NCBI GenBank assembly: GCA_947567625.1
Contig: CANONN010000026.1
Span: 1 to 46,677, forward strand
DNA length: 46,677 bases
Reading direction: 5' to 3'
Source: an uncultured Roseburia sp.
GTDB taxonomy: Bacteria; Bacillota; Clostridia; Lachnospirales; Lachnospiraceae
Shown here piece by piece: positions 1 to 8,115 of the stretch. The notes under the pieces were generated by a model that worked only from the letters and a program-made list of their open reading frames with translations, did no database searches and had not been told where the DNA came from. The translations under genes and the position numbers were made by a program. Each line of letters opens with the position of its first letter. The stretch's first letter is position 1.

Positions 1-492
1 CTGATGAACAGTCTTCATATGTTGGAGACATGGTGGTGTATGATTCTTCCGCTTTGCTTTGCACCTTACAACCTGTTAATTATGAAGAACAACTTCCAGG
101 GCAACATCAACGACAGTTTGGTAGAATCAGCCGTAATCGACGGAGCGGGACACTTCCGTATTTTGTGGAGTATTGTATTGCCGCTTTCCAAACCAATTCT
201 GGCGACGATCGCACTGTTCTACGCGGTAGGCCGCTGGAACGCATATCAGGATGCATTGTATTATATCAAGCAGCGCACTGATTTAAGACCGTTACAGTTA
301 AAATTATACTATTTGATTGTATCTGCGACGGAGTCGTTTCAGGCAGAGGGTGGTGTTGTCGGCGTATTGACAAACCCCGAGGTCTTAAAAGCAAGCTGTG
401 TTATCTTTGCAACGGTTCCGATTATTTGTATTTATCCGTTCATTCAGAAGTACTTTGTGCAGGGTACTATGATCGGTGCCGTAAAGGGTTAA
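1..492 (+). CDS. Carbohydrate ABC transporter permease, C-terminal part (5' end outside window)
   Basis: The reading frame is open from base 1, so this is the last roughly 160 residues of a permease that is normally about 300 aa. The EAA loop that docks on the ATPase is visible as ESAVIDGAGHFRILWSIVLP, followed by PLSKP and two hydrophobic membrane segments. The closing 'GTMIGAVKG' is typical of the LplC/YtcP-type permeases of oligosaccharide importers. These pair with a second permease (expected upstream) and the large lipoprotein binding protein that follows 91 bp downstream. With pectin-degrading genes beside it, the likely cargo is unsaturated rhamnogalacturonan oligosaccharides; that cargo is inferred from context only. 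Confidence 0.9.
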   Translation: MMNSLHMLETWWCMILPLCFAPYNLLIMKNNFQGNINDSLVESAVIDGAGHFRILWSIVLPLSKPILATIALFYAVGRWNAYQDALYYIKQRTDLRPLQLKLYYLIVSATESFQAEGGVVGVLTNPEVLKASCVIFATVPIICIYPFIQKYFVQGTMIGAVKG

Positions 493-524
493 TGACCCGC
501 TGATTTATTTTGAATGGTCCCCTA

Positions 525-545
525 ACGCCAGGATAGTCCTGGCGT
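525..545 (+). other. Intercistronic hairpin between permease and binding-protein genes
   Basis: Bases 525-533 (ACGCCAGGA) and 537-545 (TCCTGGCGT) pair perfectly over 9 bp with a 3-nt loop. No T-run follows, so it is not a standard terminator. Hairpins at this place usually protect the mRNA end or partly stop transcription, helping the binding protein be made in different amount from the permease. The function is inferred. Confidence 0.55.
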
Positions 546-583
546 GGGTTCCAGATATATATACCAAAACAGGAGGGTATTTT

Positions 584-2281
584 ATGAGAAAAAGTACTAT
601 GAAAAAAGGCATGTCAGTGCTTCTCACAGCAGCTATGGCAGCTACTATGTTAGCTGGCTGTGGTGACAAGGATGCCGAAACAACAACGCCGCCAGCTGAT
701 GATGCTAACACACCGGCTGACGATGTGAATGACACACCGGATGATACTACGACTGCAGATGCGCCGGAAGAGAACACTCCTTCCGCTGATTACACAGATT
801 ACTCTGCAGGTTTCCCGGAGCGTGTTACCATCCAGATTCCGGTTTATGACCGTTCTTTCGAGGGATGGAATGTAACAGATAACTACTATACCAAGTGGGT
901 ACAGACTGAGTTCGGCGATAAGTACAACGTAGACGTGAAATACGTTGCAATCAACCGTGGCGACGAGGTTCAGGATTACATGCAGTTAATCGCTGCAGGC
1001 AATGCACCGGACATCATCATGCACTATGATATGCCGCAGGCTGTAAACTATGACGGTGAGGGCGCTATGCAGGCAATCGATCTTGACGAGCTTGCTTTCT
1101 ACGCACCGAACTACTATGCTAAGATGGGTGATACCATTGCAAAATACGGCACATTAAACGGCGAGACAAAGTTCATCTTTGCAGAGCGTAAAGCAATTTA
1201 CTACAACTGGGTAACCTTAATCCGTCAGGATTGGCTGGATCAGGTTGGATTGGCTATGCCGACCAATCGTGAAGAGCTTGTTGCAGTAGGCGAGGCTTGG
1301 AAAGAGGCTGGTCTTGGTACTTTAGGCGAGTCCCTGAAGAAGAACGCATTTACGATGGAGTATCCGTTCTTTACAGACAGCATCGCTACAGAAGAGTATG
1401 CTAAATATCTTGACTTAAATGTGGCTCCGTTCACATGGAAACCGACTGAGGATTATTTAAGAGCATTAAACGCAGAGTACAATGCAGGCATCATTGATCC
1501 TGAGTTCTACATGAAAGAGGATGATGCAGCAATCAAAGCTGACTTTGTAGCTGGTAAGACTGGTACTTACGCATTCTACATCAACAGCTCTACGGATGTA
1601 ATCAGCTCACTCCTTGCTAACCAGCCGGATGCAAAGGTTGCAGTTATGGATCTTGGCGCTGGTTCTCCGACAGGTAACGGCTATTACTATCAGTATCCGC
1701 CTTACGGTATGATTATGGGTATCAACTCTAAGTCTACCGACGAGCAGAGAGCAGCAGTATTTATGTTCCTTGAGTGGATGAGCGATTCTGATAACCTGAT
1801 GTTCTTACAGAACGGTCCGGAAGGCGAAGCTTACAACATGGAGAACGGTCTTCCGATCGCAGTTGCTGACTACGCTGGCGAAGCAAAACGTTCTCAGAAC
1901 AACAACAAAGACTACTGGTGCTTAGTACAGGAGATCATTGACTACGGCGATGACGACCTTACTTACCAGGCAAACCTTCTTAACTTAGCTCCGGCTGGTT
2001 ACGAAGATCTGATTAAGAGCGCATACGATATGGCTAAGGCAGAGGAGCCTTACGGTATTGTAACACCGATCTTCACAAAGGCTGTTGCATCTACTCAGGA
2101 GTACTCCGCAGACTTAAATGCTATGTGGCAGCAGTTCTATGTAGACTGTGTAACCTGCAAACCGGAAGAGTTTGATGCGAAATATGCTGATTACTGCCAG
2201 CAGTACTTAGATGGCGGTTACCAGGCTATCTTAGATGAGAAACAGGCTCTTTGGGATGAGGGAAGCTATATCGCTGACTAA
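584..2281 (+). CDS. Extracellular sugar-binding lipoprotein of an ABC importer (LplA/YtcQ type)
   Basis: This 565-aa protein starts with a lipoprotein signal: basic MRKSTMKKG, a hydrophobic stretch and the lipobox LAGC, so Cys25 or so is lipidated and the protein sits on the outer face of the membrane. A Thr/Asp/Pro-rich linker (about residues 30-70) tethers the binding domain. The rest has the look of family 1 solute-binding proteins of oligosaccharide importers (AAGNAPDIIMHYD, NREELVAVGEAWKEAG). Length over 500 aa fits the LplA/YtcQ group rather than the 420-aa maltose type. The ribosome site AGGAGG lies just ahead of ATG 584. It follows its permease and ends at a strong terminator. Substrate is inferred from the GH105/CE12 neighbours. 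Confidence 0.9.
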   Translation: MRKSTMKKGMSVLLTAAMAATMLAGCGDKDAETTTPPADDANTPADDVNDTPDDTTTADAPEENTPSADYTDYSAGFPERVTIQIPVYDRSFEGWNVTDNYYTKWVQTEFGDKYNVDVKYVAINRGDEVQDYMQLIAAGNAPDIIMHYDMPQAVNYDGEGAMQAIDLDELAFYAPNYYAKMGDTIAKYGTLNGETKFIFAERKAIYYNWVTLIRQDWLDQVGLAMPTNREELVAVGEAWKEAGLGTLGESLKKNAFTMEYPFFTDSIATEEYAKYLDLNVAPFTWKPTEDYLRALNAEYNAGIIDPEFYMKEDDAAIKADFVAGKTGTYAFYINSSTDVISSLLANQPDAKVAVMDLGAGSPTGNGYYYQYPPYGMIMGINSKSTDEQRAAVFMFLEWMSDSDNLMFLQNGPEGEAYNMENGLPIAVADYAGEAKRSQNNNKDYWCLVQEIIDYGDDDLTYQANLLNLAPAGYEDLIKSAYDMAKAEEPYGIVTPIFTKAVASTQEYSADLNAMWQQFYVDCVTCKPEEFDAKYADYCQQYLDGGYQAILDEKQALWDEGSYIAD

Positions 2282-2317
2282 TTCTTTGTTGTGTAATTTC
2301 ATACAGAGACCTTTTAA

Positions 2318-2351
2318 GGGGGTTGCTGCTATTTGCAGCAACCCTCTTTTT
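2318..2351 (+). terminator. Rho-independent terminator after the binding-protein gene
   Basis: A 10-bp perfect stem (2320-2329 GGGTTGCTGC with 2335-2344 GCAGCAACCC) with a 5-nt loop is followed by TCTTTTTT. Confidence 0.95.
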
Positions 2352-2586
2352 TGCCATTTTAACCGTCGGCCTTTTCATAAATTTTGGTAGAAGATGATAA
2401 AAAAGCATTTATTTCTTAGGAAAAATAGTGTAAAATAGACTTATCATTTTATATGGAACTGACAACCAGGATTGCATAGGAAAAAGGTGGAGTGTGGTAA
2501 ACTGTCACACTTGTACTTTGTGTCTGCGCGCTGCTTGACACAATTTTTCTATGCGCGAGAGCGGCGCAGAAATGGAGAATAATAAT
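2352..2586. other. Spacer ahead of the pectin-degradation genes
   Basis: No gene is seen. It contains AT-rich sequence with TAAAAT at 2431-2436 as a weak -10 candidate. Near the gene start is an inverted repeat TTGTGTC (2518-2524) / GACACAA (2537-2543) followed by TTTTT, which could act as a weak attenuator or operator. The 17 bases 2517-2533 recur exactly at 46661-46677. None of these is certain. Confidence 0.4.
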
Positions 2587-3639
2587 ATGGCAGGATTAGA
2601 ATTTGACAAGGCACAGGTCGAAGAGATAGTAGACAAAATTGTGGAGCGCACCATGCGCATGGATATGACATGGGACTGGCCATGCGGGGTAGCCTACTAC
2701 GGGATTAGCTGCGCCTATGAAGTGACAAAAAATGAGAAATACTTCAATCTGCTGAAAGAGAGGGTGGATAAATATATCGAGATCGGTCTGCCGCAGGTGT
2801 GGACGGTAAATACCTGTGCGATGGGACATTGCCTGTTGACAATATATGATGCGACGAATGATCAGAAATACTGGGATATCATTATGAGTAAGGTCAATTA
2901 TCTGAGAAACGAAGCGCTTCGTTTCGGTGATTCTGTGTTGCAGCACACGGTATCAGCCAACAATGATTTCCCGGAGCAGTGCTGGGCAGATACGTTATTT
3001 ATGGCGGCATTTTTCCTGCTGCGCGTGGGCGTGAAACTCAAAGATGAGGAGATCATTGAGGATGCATTGAACCAGTATTACTGGCATATTCAGTATCTGC
3101 AAAATGAGAATACCGGTCTCTGGTATCACGGTTATGACAATATTGCCGGTGATCATATGTCAGGCTTTTACTGGGGCAGAGCGAACTGCTGGGGTGCGTA
3201 CACCATGTCACAGGTGGGCATTATACTGCCGGAGAGCTATCTGTATCCCAAATTCCTGGAGATTGTCGGCTCCATCAATGAACAGCTGGCAGCGCTAAAG
3301 GTATTGCAGACAGAGAACGGTCTGTGGAGAACCATATTGGACGACCCGGAATCTTACGAGGAGGTGTCCGCTTCCGCAGGTATTGCGGCAGCCATGATCG
3401 CAAAGGGAAATCCGTTACATATCGAGTATATCAACAAGGCGATCAAGGGCATCATCGACAATGTGACGGAGGATGGACGTGTCATGAACGTATCCGGCGG
3501 CACGGCAGTGATGAAAGACAGAGACGGTTATCGCAATATCTCCAAAAAATGGATTCAGGGCTGGGGACAGGGCATGGCGCTCGCATTTTTTGCAGGCGTG
3601 TTAAATTACGATAATTCCAGAAACGACGGTGCACTGTAA
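2587..3639 (+). CDS. GH105 unsaturated rhamnogalacturonyl hydrolase
   Basis: The family (YteR/YesR) removes the unsaturated galacturonic acid left by pectate or rhamnogalacturonan lyases from the non-reducing end of oligosaccharides. The (alpha/alpha)6-barrel pattern is visible: DMTWDWPCGVAYYGI near the start, CWADTLFMAAFFLL with the expected catalytic Asp near residue 135, and YHGYD...HMSGFYWGRANCWGAY in the middle. I chose ATG 2587 because GGAG at 2574-2577 is well placed for it; in-frame ATGs at 2551 and 2572 lack a ribosome site. At about 350 aa it is of normal family length. There is no signal peptide, so it works in the cytoplasm on imported oligosaccharides. It opens a run of same-strand pectin genes. 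Confidence 0.9.
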   Translation: MAGLEFDKAQVEEIVDKIVERTMRMDMTWDWPCGVAYYGISCAYEVTKNEKYFNLLKERVDKYIEIGLPQVWTVNTCAMGHCLLTIYDATNDQKYWDIIMSKVNYLRNEALRFGDSVLQHTVSANNDFPEQCWADTLFMAAFFLLRVGVKLKDEEIIEDALNQYYWHIQYLQNENTGLWYHGYDNIAGDHMSGFYWGRANCWGAYTMSQVGIILPESYLYPKFLEIVGSINEQLAALKVLQTENGLWRTILDDPESYEEVSASAGIAAAMIAKGNPLHIEYINKAIKGIIDNVTEDGRVMNVSGGTAVMKDRDGYRNISKKWIQGWGQGMALAFFAGVLNYDNSRNDGAL

Positions 3640-3699
3640 TTTGAAAAATCATTGCCGGAGTCACAGGCGACGGTGAAAGGTTCGTAACAAGGAGATAGA

Positions 3700-5340
3700 A
3701 TGAGCGTGATAAAGTATCAATTTAATTGTCCCACAAGGGATGGTTATGTCGATGCAGATTGTCTGTATCAGATTGCTGACGGAATCAGGTACGGCTTTTT
3801 GACCGAAGAAAACCGTAAGCAGGCGAAGCGTTTGCAGATACCGGAGCTTAACAGCGGAATGGATGCGGTATACTGGCTGTGCGGGCAGGAGGTTACCAGA
3901 CTGGTGTCGGATGACAAAGGCTGTTTCGCGTCATGGGACAGTGAAGGTGAGATACCGGTTACTTTTGTGACGGATGTGCCCGCGGAGGGGAACTATCAGG
4001 TAAAAGTGGCGGTGACGGCGCAAGGGGCCGTCTCCGATGCGATGATATATTTGGGGCGCAGGCGCTTGGCCTGGCGCGGCAGCCTTGCGGCGGGCGAGCG
4101 TTTTGAGGGAACATTTCTCACCAATATCTGTCCGATCGTTCCTAGGACTTACAGTGATGCCATGGAGGATTTAACGTTGGATATCACCGTGATCGGGCGC
4201 GGGCTCCATCTGACGGCCGCAGAGGTCTCGCCATGGCAGGGGCCGACCCTTTACATAGCGGGAGACTCTACGGTGACGGACCAGAGCGCGGATTATCCCT
4301 ATCTGCCGGGCAGCAGTTACTGCGGCTGGGGGCAGATGATCTCTGCTTTCCTGGGGACACAGATGGCAGTGTCCAATCACTCCCACTCAGGTCTCACCAC
4401 AGAGAGTTTCCGCACAGAGGGACATTATGATATTTTAATTAACCGAATCAAGGAAGGAGATATCTGTCTGTTTCAATTCGGCCATAACGATCAGAAATTA
4501 ATGCATTTGATGGCGGACGGCGGCTATCGGGACAGACTGGCGGACTATATCAGAGAGATCAAAGAAAAGGGAGCTAGGCCGGTGCTGGTTACGCCGCTGG
4601 CACGCAATAGCTGGAAGGGCAACGACGGTTCTTACAACGACCTTTTGGAACCGTTTGACAGAGCGTGTATCCGTTTGGCCAAAGATTCCGACATACCGGT
4701 GCTTCACCTGCATCAAAAGAGCATGGATTTTGTCGCCGCACAGGGCAGGGAGTCGGCAAAGCGCTTTTTCTTCCCGTCCGACTATACGCACAGCAACGAT
4801 TACGGCGCCTATCTGTTTGCAGGATATGTGTACGGGGAGCTGGCGGCCAACGGTCTGGTGAACGGTGAAATGCTGCCTGCATGGATGCCGCCGGCAGAGC
4901 TTCCGGTGTTAAGTATCCCGGAAGAATATGCCAGCATGGAGAATCCGAATGCGGAGCATTTATTTGAAGGTCTGGAGCGGCCGCAGGAACATGCGACGCG
5001 CACGGACGCGCTGGAGTTTGTAATCACCGCTATGCATTTCTTCCCCACCAATGTGTACAACGATATGTTTGAGGATGTGATCGGCCATGAGTTGTATGCC
5101 GGAACGGTGGAATGTGCTTACCAGAACGGTCTGATACCGGATGAAATGGTCAAAGACGGTAAGCTTCACCCGGATTGGCCGGTGACCGGAGGGGAATTTA
5201 TCGAGATTCTGCGAAATGGCTACCAGAGCAGGAAGAGCGACGCTGTGGACGTAGCCGCGATTACACCGGAAGGCTTCGACGAGAAGGCGCCGATTGCGCG
5301 CGGCGTGGCGGCGGAGATTTGTAAAAAATTACATATTTAA
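3700..5340 (+). CDS. Rhamnogalacturonan acetylesterase-like SGNH hydrolase (CE12 type) with SLH-like C-terminal region
   Basis: Residues about 1-180 form a beta-rich accessory domain. Residues about 185-390 are an SGNH esterase: nucleophile Ser190 in GDST, Asn263 in GHND and the D361-T-H364 pair in SDYTHSNDYG. This is the pattern of rhamnogalacturonan acetylesterases (RhgT/YesY), which take acetyl groups off galacturonate residues. Residues about 434-546 read like S-layer-homology repeats (FEDVIGHELYAGTVECAYQ then DWPVTGGEFIEIL). That is odd because no signal peptide is present and the neighbours are cytoplasmic. AAGGAG precedes ATG 3700. It lies 60 bp after the GH105 gene and 11 bp before the GH112 gene, so all three are probably co-transcribed. 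Confidence 0.87.
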   Translation: MSVIKYQFNCPTRDGYVDADCLYQIADGIRYGFLTEENRKQAKRLQIPELNSGMDAVYWLCGQEVTRLVSDDKGCFASWDSEGEIPVTFVTDVPAEGNYQVKVAVTAQGAVSDAMIYLGRRRLAWRGSLAAGERFEGTFLTNICPIVPRTYSDAMEDLTLDITVIGRGLHLTAAEVSPWQGPTLYIAGDSTVTDQSADYPYLPGSSYCGWGQMISAFLGTQMAVSNHSHSGLTTESFRTEGHYDILINRIKEGDICLFQFGHNDQKLMHLMADGGYRDRLADYIREIKEKGARPVLVTPLARNSWKGNDGSYNDLLEPFDRACIRLAKDSDIPVLHLHQKSMDFVAAQGRESAKRFFFPSDYTHSNDYGAYLFAGYVYGELAANGLVNGEMLPAWMPPAELPVLSIPEEYASMENPNAEHLFEGLERPQEHATRTDALEFVITAMHFFPTNVYNDMFEDVIGHELYAGTVECAYQNGLIPDEMVKDGKLHPDWPVTGGEFIEILRNGYQSRKSDAVDVAAITPEGFDEKAPIARGVAAEICKKLHI

Positions 5341-5351
5341 AGGAGAATAGC

Positions 5352-7514
5352 ATGTCAGAATTTGATAAGGGAGGATTTACCCTGCCGGGTGAGTCTGGAT
5401 ATGAAGCTTTAACGTTAAAGATGGCGGATAAATGGGGAGCGGATGTCATCCGTGACAGTGACGGAACCGTTTTGTCGGATGAGATTGTCAATGCCGGGTA
5501 CGGTATTTATTCCACGATCTGTATTATCCGCGACCATAACGAGTGGGCGAGAGCGCATATGGATAAGTTGCAGCAGAGCTTTTTGATGACGGAGCCGCAG
5601 ATCGCCGCAGAAAGCGCCTTGACCATACGTTTGATGGATGGATTTTTTGAGGAGCAGTTTGTCGTCAACGACAGTGATGCTTCTCTCAAATATTGGGAGG
5701 TATATGACCGCACAGCGGAAGAGAAGGTCGATGCCTCCAACTGGAGTTATGACAAAGCGAGCGGCAGTGTTACCATTCATAATATTACGCCGTTTCATGC
5801 CTATACGGTAAGTTTTCTGGCATACCGTATCTGGGAAGAGATTTCCATGTACAATCATGTGACCAATAACTGGGACAAAGAGCATCTGATGCCCATCGAC
5901 CCGAGAACCCAGGAAGCAAAAGACTACATGTATCAGTGGATGGAAAACTGGTGCAAGACGCATCCCACGACAACCGTAGTGCGTTTTACGTCCATGTTCT
6001 ATAATTTTGTATGGATTTGGGGCAGCGACGAGAGAAACAGAAGCCTGTTTTCCGACTGGGGATCTTATGATTTTACCGTGAGTCCCGAAGCGCTGGATGA
6101 TTTTGAGAAAGAATATGGCTACGCGCTCTGTGCGGAGGATTTCATCAATCAGGGCAAGCTGCATGTGACCCATATGCCTGCCGGCAAGAAACAGCGCGAT
6201 TATATGGAGTTTACGAATCGCTTTGTCGTAGAGTTCGGCAAGCAGCTGGTGGATTTGGTGCACAAGTACGGCAAGAAAGCGTATGTATTCTATGACGACA
6301 GCTGGGTAGGCGTGGAGCCTTACAGTGAGCATTTTGAGGAGTTTGGCTTTGACGGGTTAATCAAATGTGTGTTCTCTGGATACGAGGCAAGGCTCTGTGC
6401 CGGCGCTAAGGTGGAGACGCACGAGCTGCGCCTGCATCCGTATCTGTTCCCGGTCGGCCTCGGCGGGGCGCCCACTTTCACCGAGGGCGGCAATCCCACG
6501 CTTGAGGCAAAGAAGTACTGGAACAGTATTCGGCGCGCGCTGCTGCGCCAGCCGGTAGACCGCATCGGTCTTGGCGGTTACCTGCATCTGGTTGAGCCGT
6601 ATCCAGATTTCTGTGATTATATCGAGACAGTCGGAAAAGAGTTCCGCAGAATTAAGTCCATGCACGGTGACGGCGGCGTGTATACGCTGCCCTGCAAGGT
6701 AGCCGTACTGCACAGCTGGGGCAGCCTGCGTTCCTGGACCTTGTCGGGACATTTCCATGAGACCTATATGCACGATCTGATTCATGTCAATGAGGCGCTT
6801 TCGGGACTTCCGGTTGATGTCAAATTTATTGACTTTGAGGATGTGAAAGCGGGAGCCCTTGCGGATGTCAATATCGTCATCAATGCGGGCCGCGCGGGTA
6901 CTGCGTGGAGCGGCGGCGATGCCTGGAAGGATGCGGCTCTTGTGGAGACGTTGCAGAAGTGGGTATATGAAGGCGGCGTGCTGATCGGCGTGGGCGAGCC
7001 CTCGGCGACGGAAGGTTATCAGACGTATTTCCGCATGGCGTCCGTGCTCGGCGTCGATGAGGATACCGGCGCCAGAGTGTGCCACGGCAAATGGCAGTAT
7101 GAGGTAAACAGTGAGCTTGCCGGGAAAGTGTTCCCGGAGGGGGCAAGCGTTCCGGCGAGAGATTATCTGTATTTAACTGACGGCAAGGCGGATGTGCTCT
7201 CCGATGCAAACGGTATTCCCACGGCAGCCGTACACGATTTTGGCAAGGGCAAGGGTATCTATCTTGGCGGCTTTGAAGTCAATAATGCCAACACGCGCCT
7301 GCTGCTCAATCTTATGCTGTACGGACTGGGGCTCGACCTTGACCAGAACTATCTGACGGATAATGCAAAAGCGGAGTGTGCTTATTATCCGGCGAGCGGC
7401 AAGCTCGTTGTGATCAACAACAGCGGTGAGAAGATCAGCACCGGCGTTAAGACCGAGAAGGGAACCAAGAACTTTGTGCTCGACGCGTTTGAGACGCAGA
7501 TTGTAGACCTGTAG
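5352..7514 (+). CDS. GH112 galactoside phosphorylase, probably D-galactosyl-beta-1,4-L-rhamnose phosphorylase
   Basis: The 720-aa protein has the GH112 hallmarks: GGFTLPGESGYE at the start, KWGADVIRDSDGT, and YDDSWVGVEPY at residues 314-324, whose Asp is the probable general acid. Length matches the family. Characterised members split beta-1,3-galactosyl-N-acetylhexosamines, or galactosyl-beta-1,4-L-rhamnose in Clostridium phytofermentans, into galactose-1-phosphate and the acceptor sugar. Here the gene stands between rhamnogalacturonan enzymes and L-rhamnose mutarotase, so galactosyl-rhamnose from side-chain stubs of rhamnogalacturonan I is the likeliest substrate. That choice is inference; family membership is well supported. 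It has no signal peptide and is cytoplasmic. A good AAAGGAG site lies ahead of ATG 5352. Confidence 0.9.
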   Translation: MSEFDKGGFTLPGESGYEALTLKMADKWGADVIRDSDGTVLSDEIVNAGYGIYSTICIIRDHNEWARAHMDKLQQSFLMTEPQIAAESALTIRLMDGFFEEQFVVNDSDASLKYWEVYDRTAEEKVDASNWSYDKASGSVTIHNITPFHAYTVSFLAYRIWEEISMYNHVTNNWDKEHLMPIDPRTQEAKDYMYQWMENWCKTHPTTTVVRFTSMFYNFVWIWGSDERNRSLFSDWGSYDFTVSPEALDDFEKEYGYALCAEDFINQGKLHVTHMPAGKKQRDYMEFTNRFVVEFGKQLVDLVHKYGKKAYVFYDDSWVGVEPYSEHFEEFGFDGLIKCVFSGYEARLCAGAKVETHELRLHPYLFPVGLGGAPTFTEGGNPTLEAKKYWNSIRRALLRQPVDRIGLGGYLHLVEPYPDFCDYIETVGKEFRRIKSMHGDGGVYTLPCKVAVLHSWGSLRSWTLSGHFHETYMHDLIHVNEALSGLPVDVKFIDFEDVKAGALADVNIVINAGRAGTAWSGGDAWKDAALVETLQKWVYEGGVLIGVGEPSATEGYQTYFRMASVLGVDEDTGARVCHGKWQYEVNSELAGKVFPEGASVPARDYLYLTDGKADVLSDANGIPTAAVHDFGKGKGIYLGGFEVNNANTRLLLNLMLYGLGLDLDQNYLTDNAKAECAYYPASGKLVVINNSGEKISTGVKTEKGTKNFVLDAFETQIVDL

Positions 7515-7527
7515 GAGGCCGTGCATC

Positions 7528-7623
7528 GCTGACAGATTGAAAAAGAGAGCCATTAAACAGCTGACAGATTGTAAAAGAAAGCTGGAGAACAGCTGACAGA
7601 TTGTAAAAGAGAGCCGGTGAGCC
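7528..7623 (+). repeat. Three tandem copies of a 32-bp unit between the phosphorylase and mutarotase genes
   Basis: GCTGACAGATTG recurs at 7528, 7560 and 7592, a period of exactly 32 bp, each followed by AAAAGAGAGCC-like sequence. Copies differ at a few bases only. The array fills most of the 165-bp spacer and does not encode a gene I recognise. Confidence 0.9.
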
Positions 7624-7679
7624 GATAACAGGCCAAAGGGCCGGAGAACCGGAATGAAATTGGAAAAGGAGAGGAAGCA

Positions 7680-7991
7680 ATGGTAAAAGGTTTTAAAATG
7701 AAGCTCTATCCGGGACAGGAAGCGGAGTATGAGAAACGCCACAACGAATTGTGGCAGGAAATGAAAGATATGATTCATGAGCACGGCGGAAAGAATTATA
7801 CCATTTTTCTTGACAAAGAGACGTTGACGTTATTTGGCTATATTGAAATTGAGGATGAAGAGCTCTGGGCAAAAGGCGCGGATACTGCAATCAACCGCAA
7901 ATGGTGGGATTTTATGGCGGATATTATGGAGACGAACCCGGACAACAGTCCTGTGTCCATCGACTTAAAACCGTTATTCCATTTGGATTAA
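7680..7991 (+). CDS. rhaM: L-rhamnose mutarotase
   Basis: The 103-aa dimeric alpha/beta-barrel protein interconverts the alpha and beta anomers of L-rhamnose so that rhamnose isomerase can use it. Family signatures are present: YPGQEAEYEKRHNELWQEM with the conserved His and Trp near residues 20-25, TLFGYIEI in the middle, and KWWDFMADIMETNPDNSP near the end. Length is normal for RhaM. The ribosome site GGAGAGGAAG precedes ATG 7680. Its presence directly after the GH112 gene is the strongest hint that the phosphorylase releases L-rhamnose. A strong terminator follows. Confidence 0.92.
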   Translation: MVKGFKMKLYPGQEAEYEKRHNELWQEMKDMIHEHGGKNYTIFLDKETLTLFGYIEIEDEELWAKGADTAINRKWWDFMADIMETNPDNSPVSIDLKPLFHLD

Positions 7992-8017
7992 CCAGGGGAA
8001 GGGAAAAAGACAATGTG

Positions 8018-8056
8018 AAACCGGAAGGATAGGAAGAAGTCTGTCCTTCCGGTTTT
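8018..8056 (+). terminator. Rho-independent terminator after rhaM
   Basis: AAACCGGAAGGA (8018-8029) pairs over 12 bp with TCCTTCCGGTTT (8044-8055), and a short T-run ends the element. Confidence 0.88.
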
Positions 8057-8115
8057 GCAATCTGTATTTCATGCGCTGACACAGTGCAGCTTGCGAAAGG
8101 GGAAAAAGCGTTTAT

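Noticed and set aside
5415-6332. Long minus-strand open frame opposite the GH112 gene
   Set aside because: It mirrors the codon pattern of the real gene, has no ribosome site and no recognisable domain.
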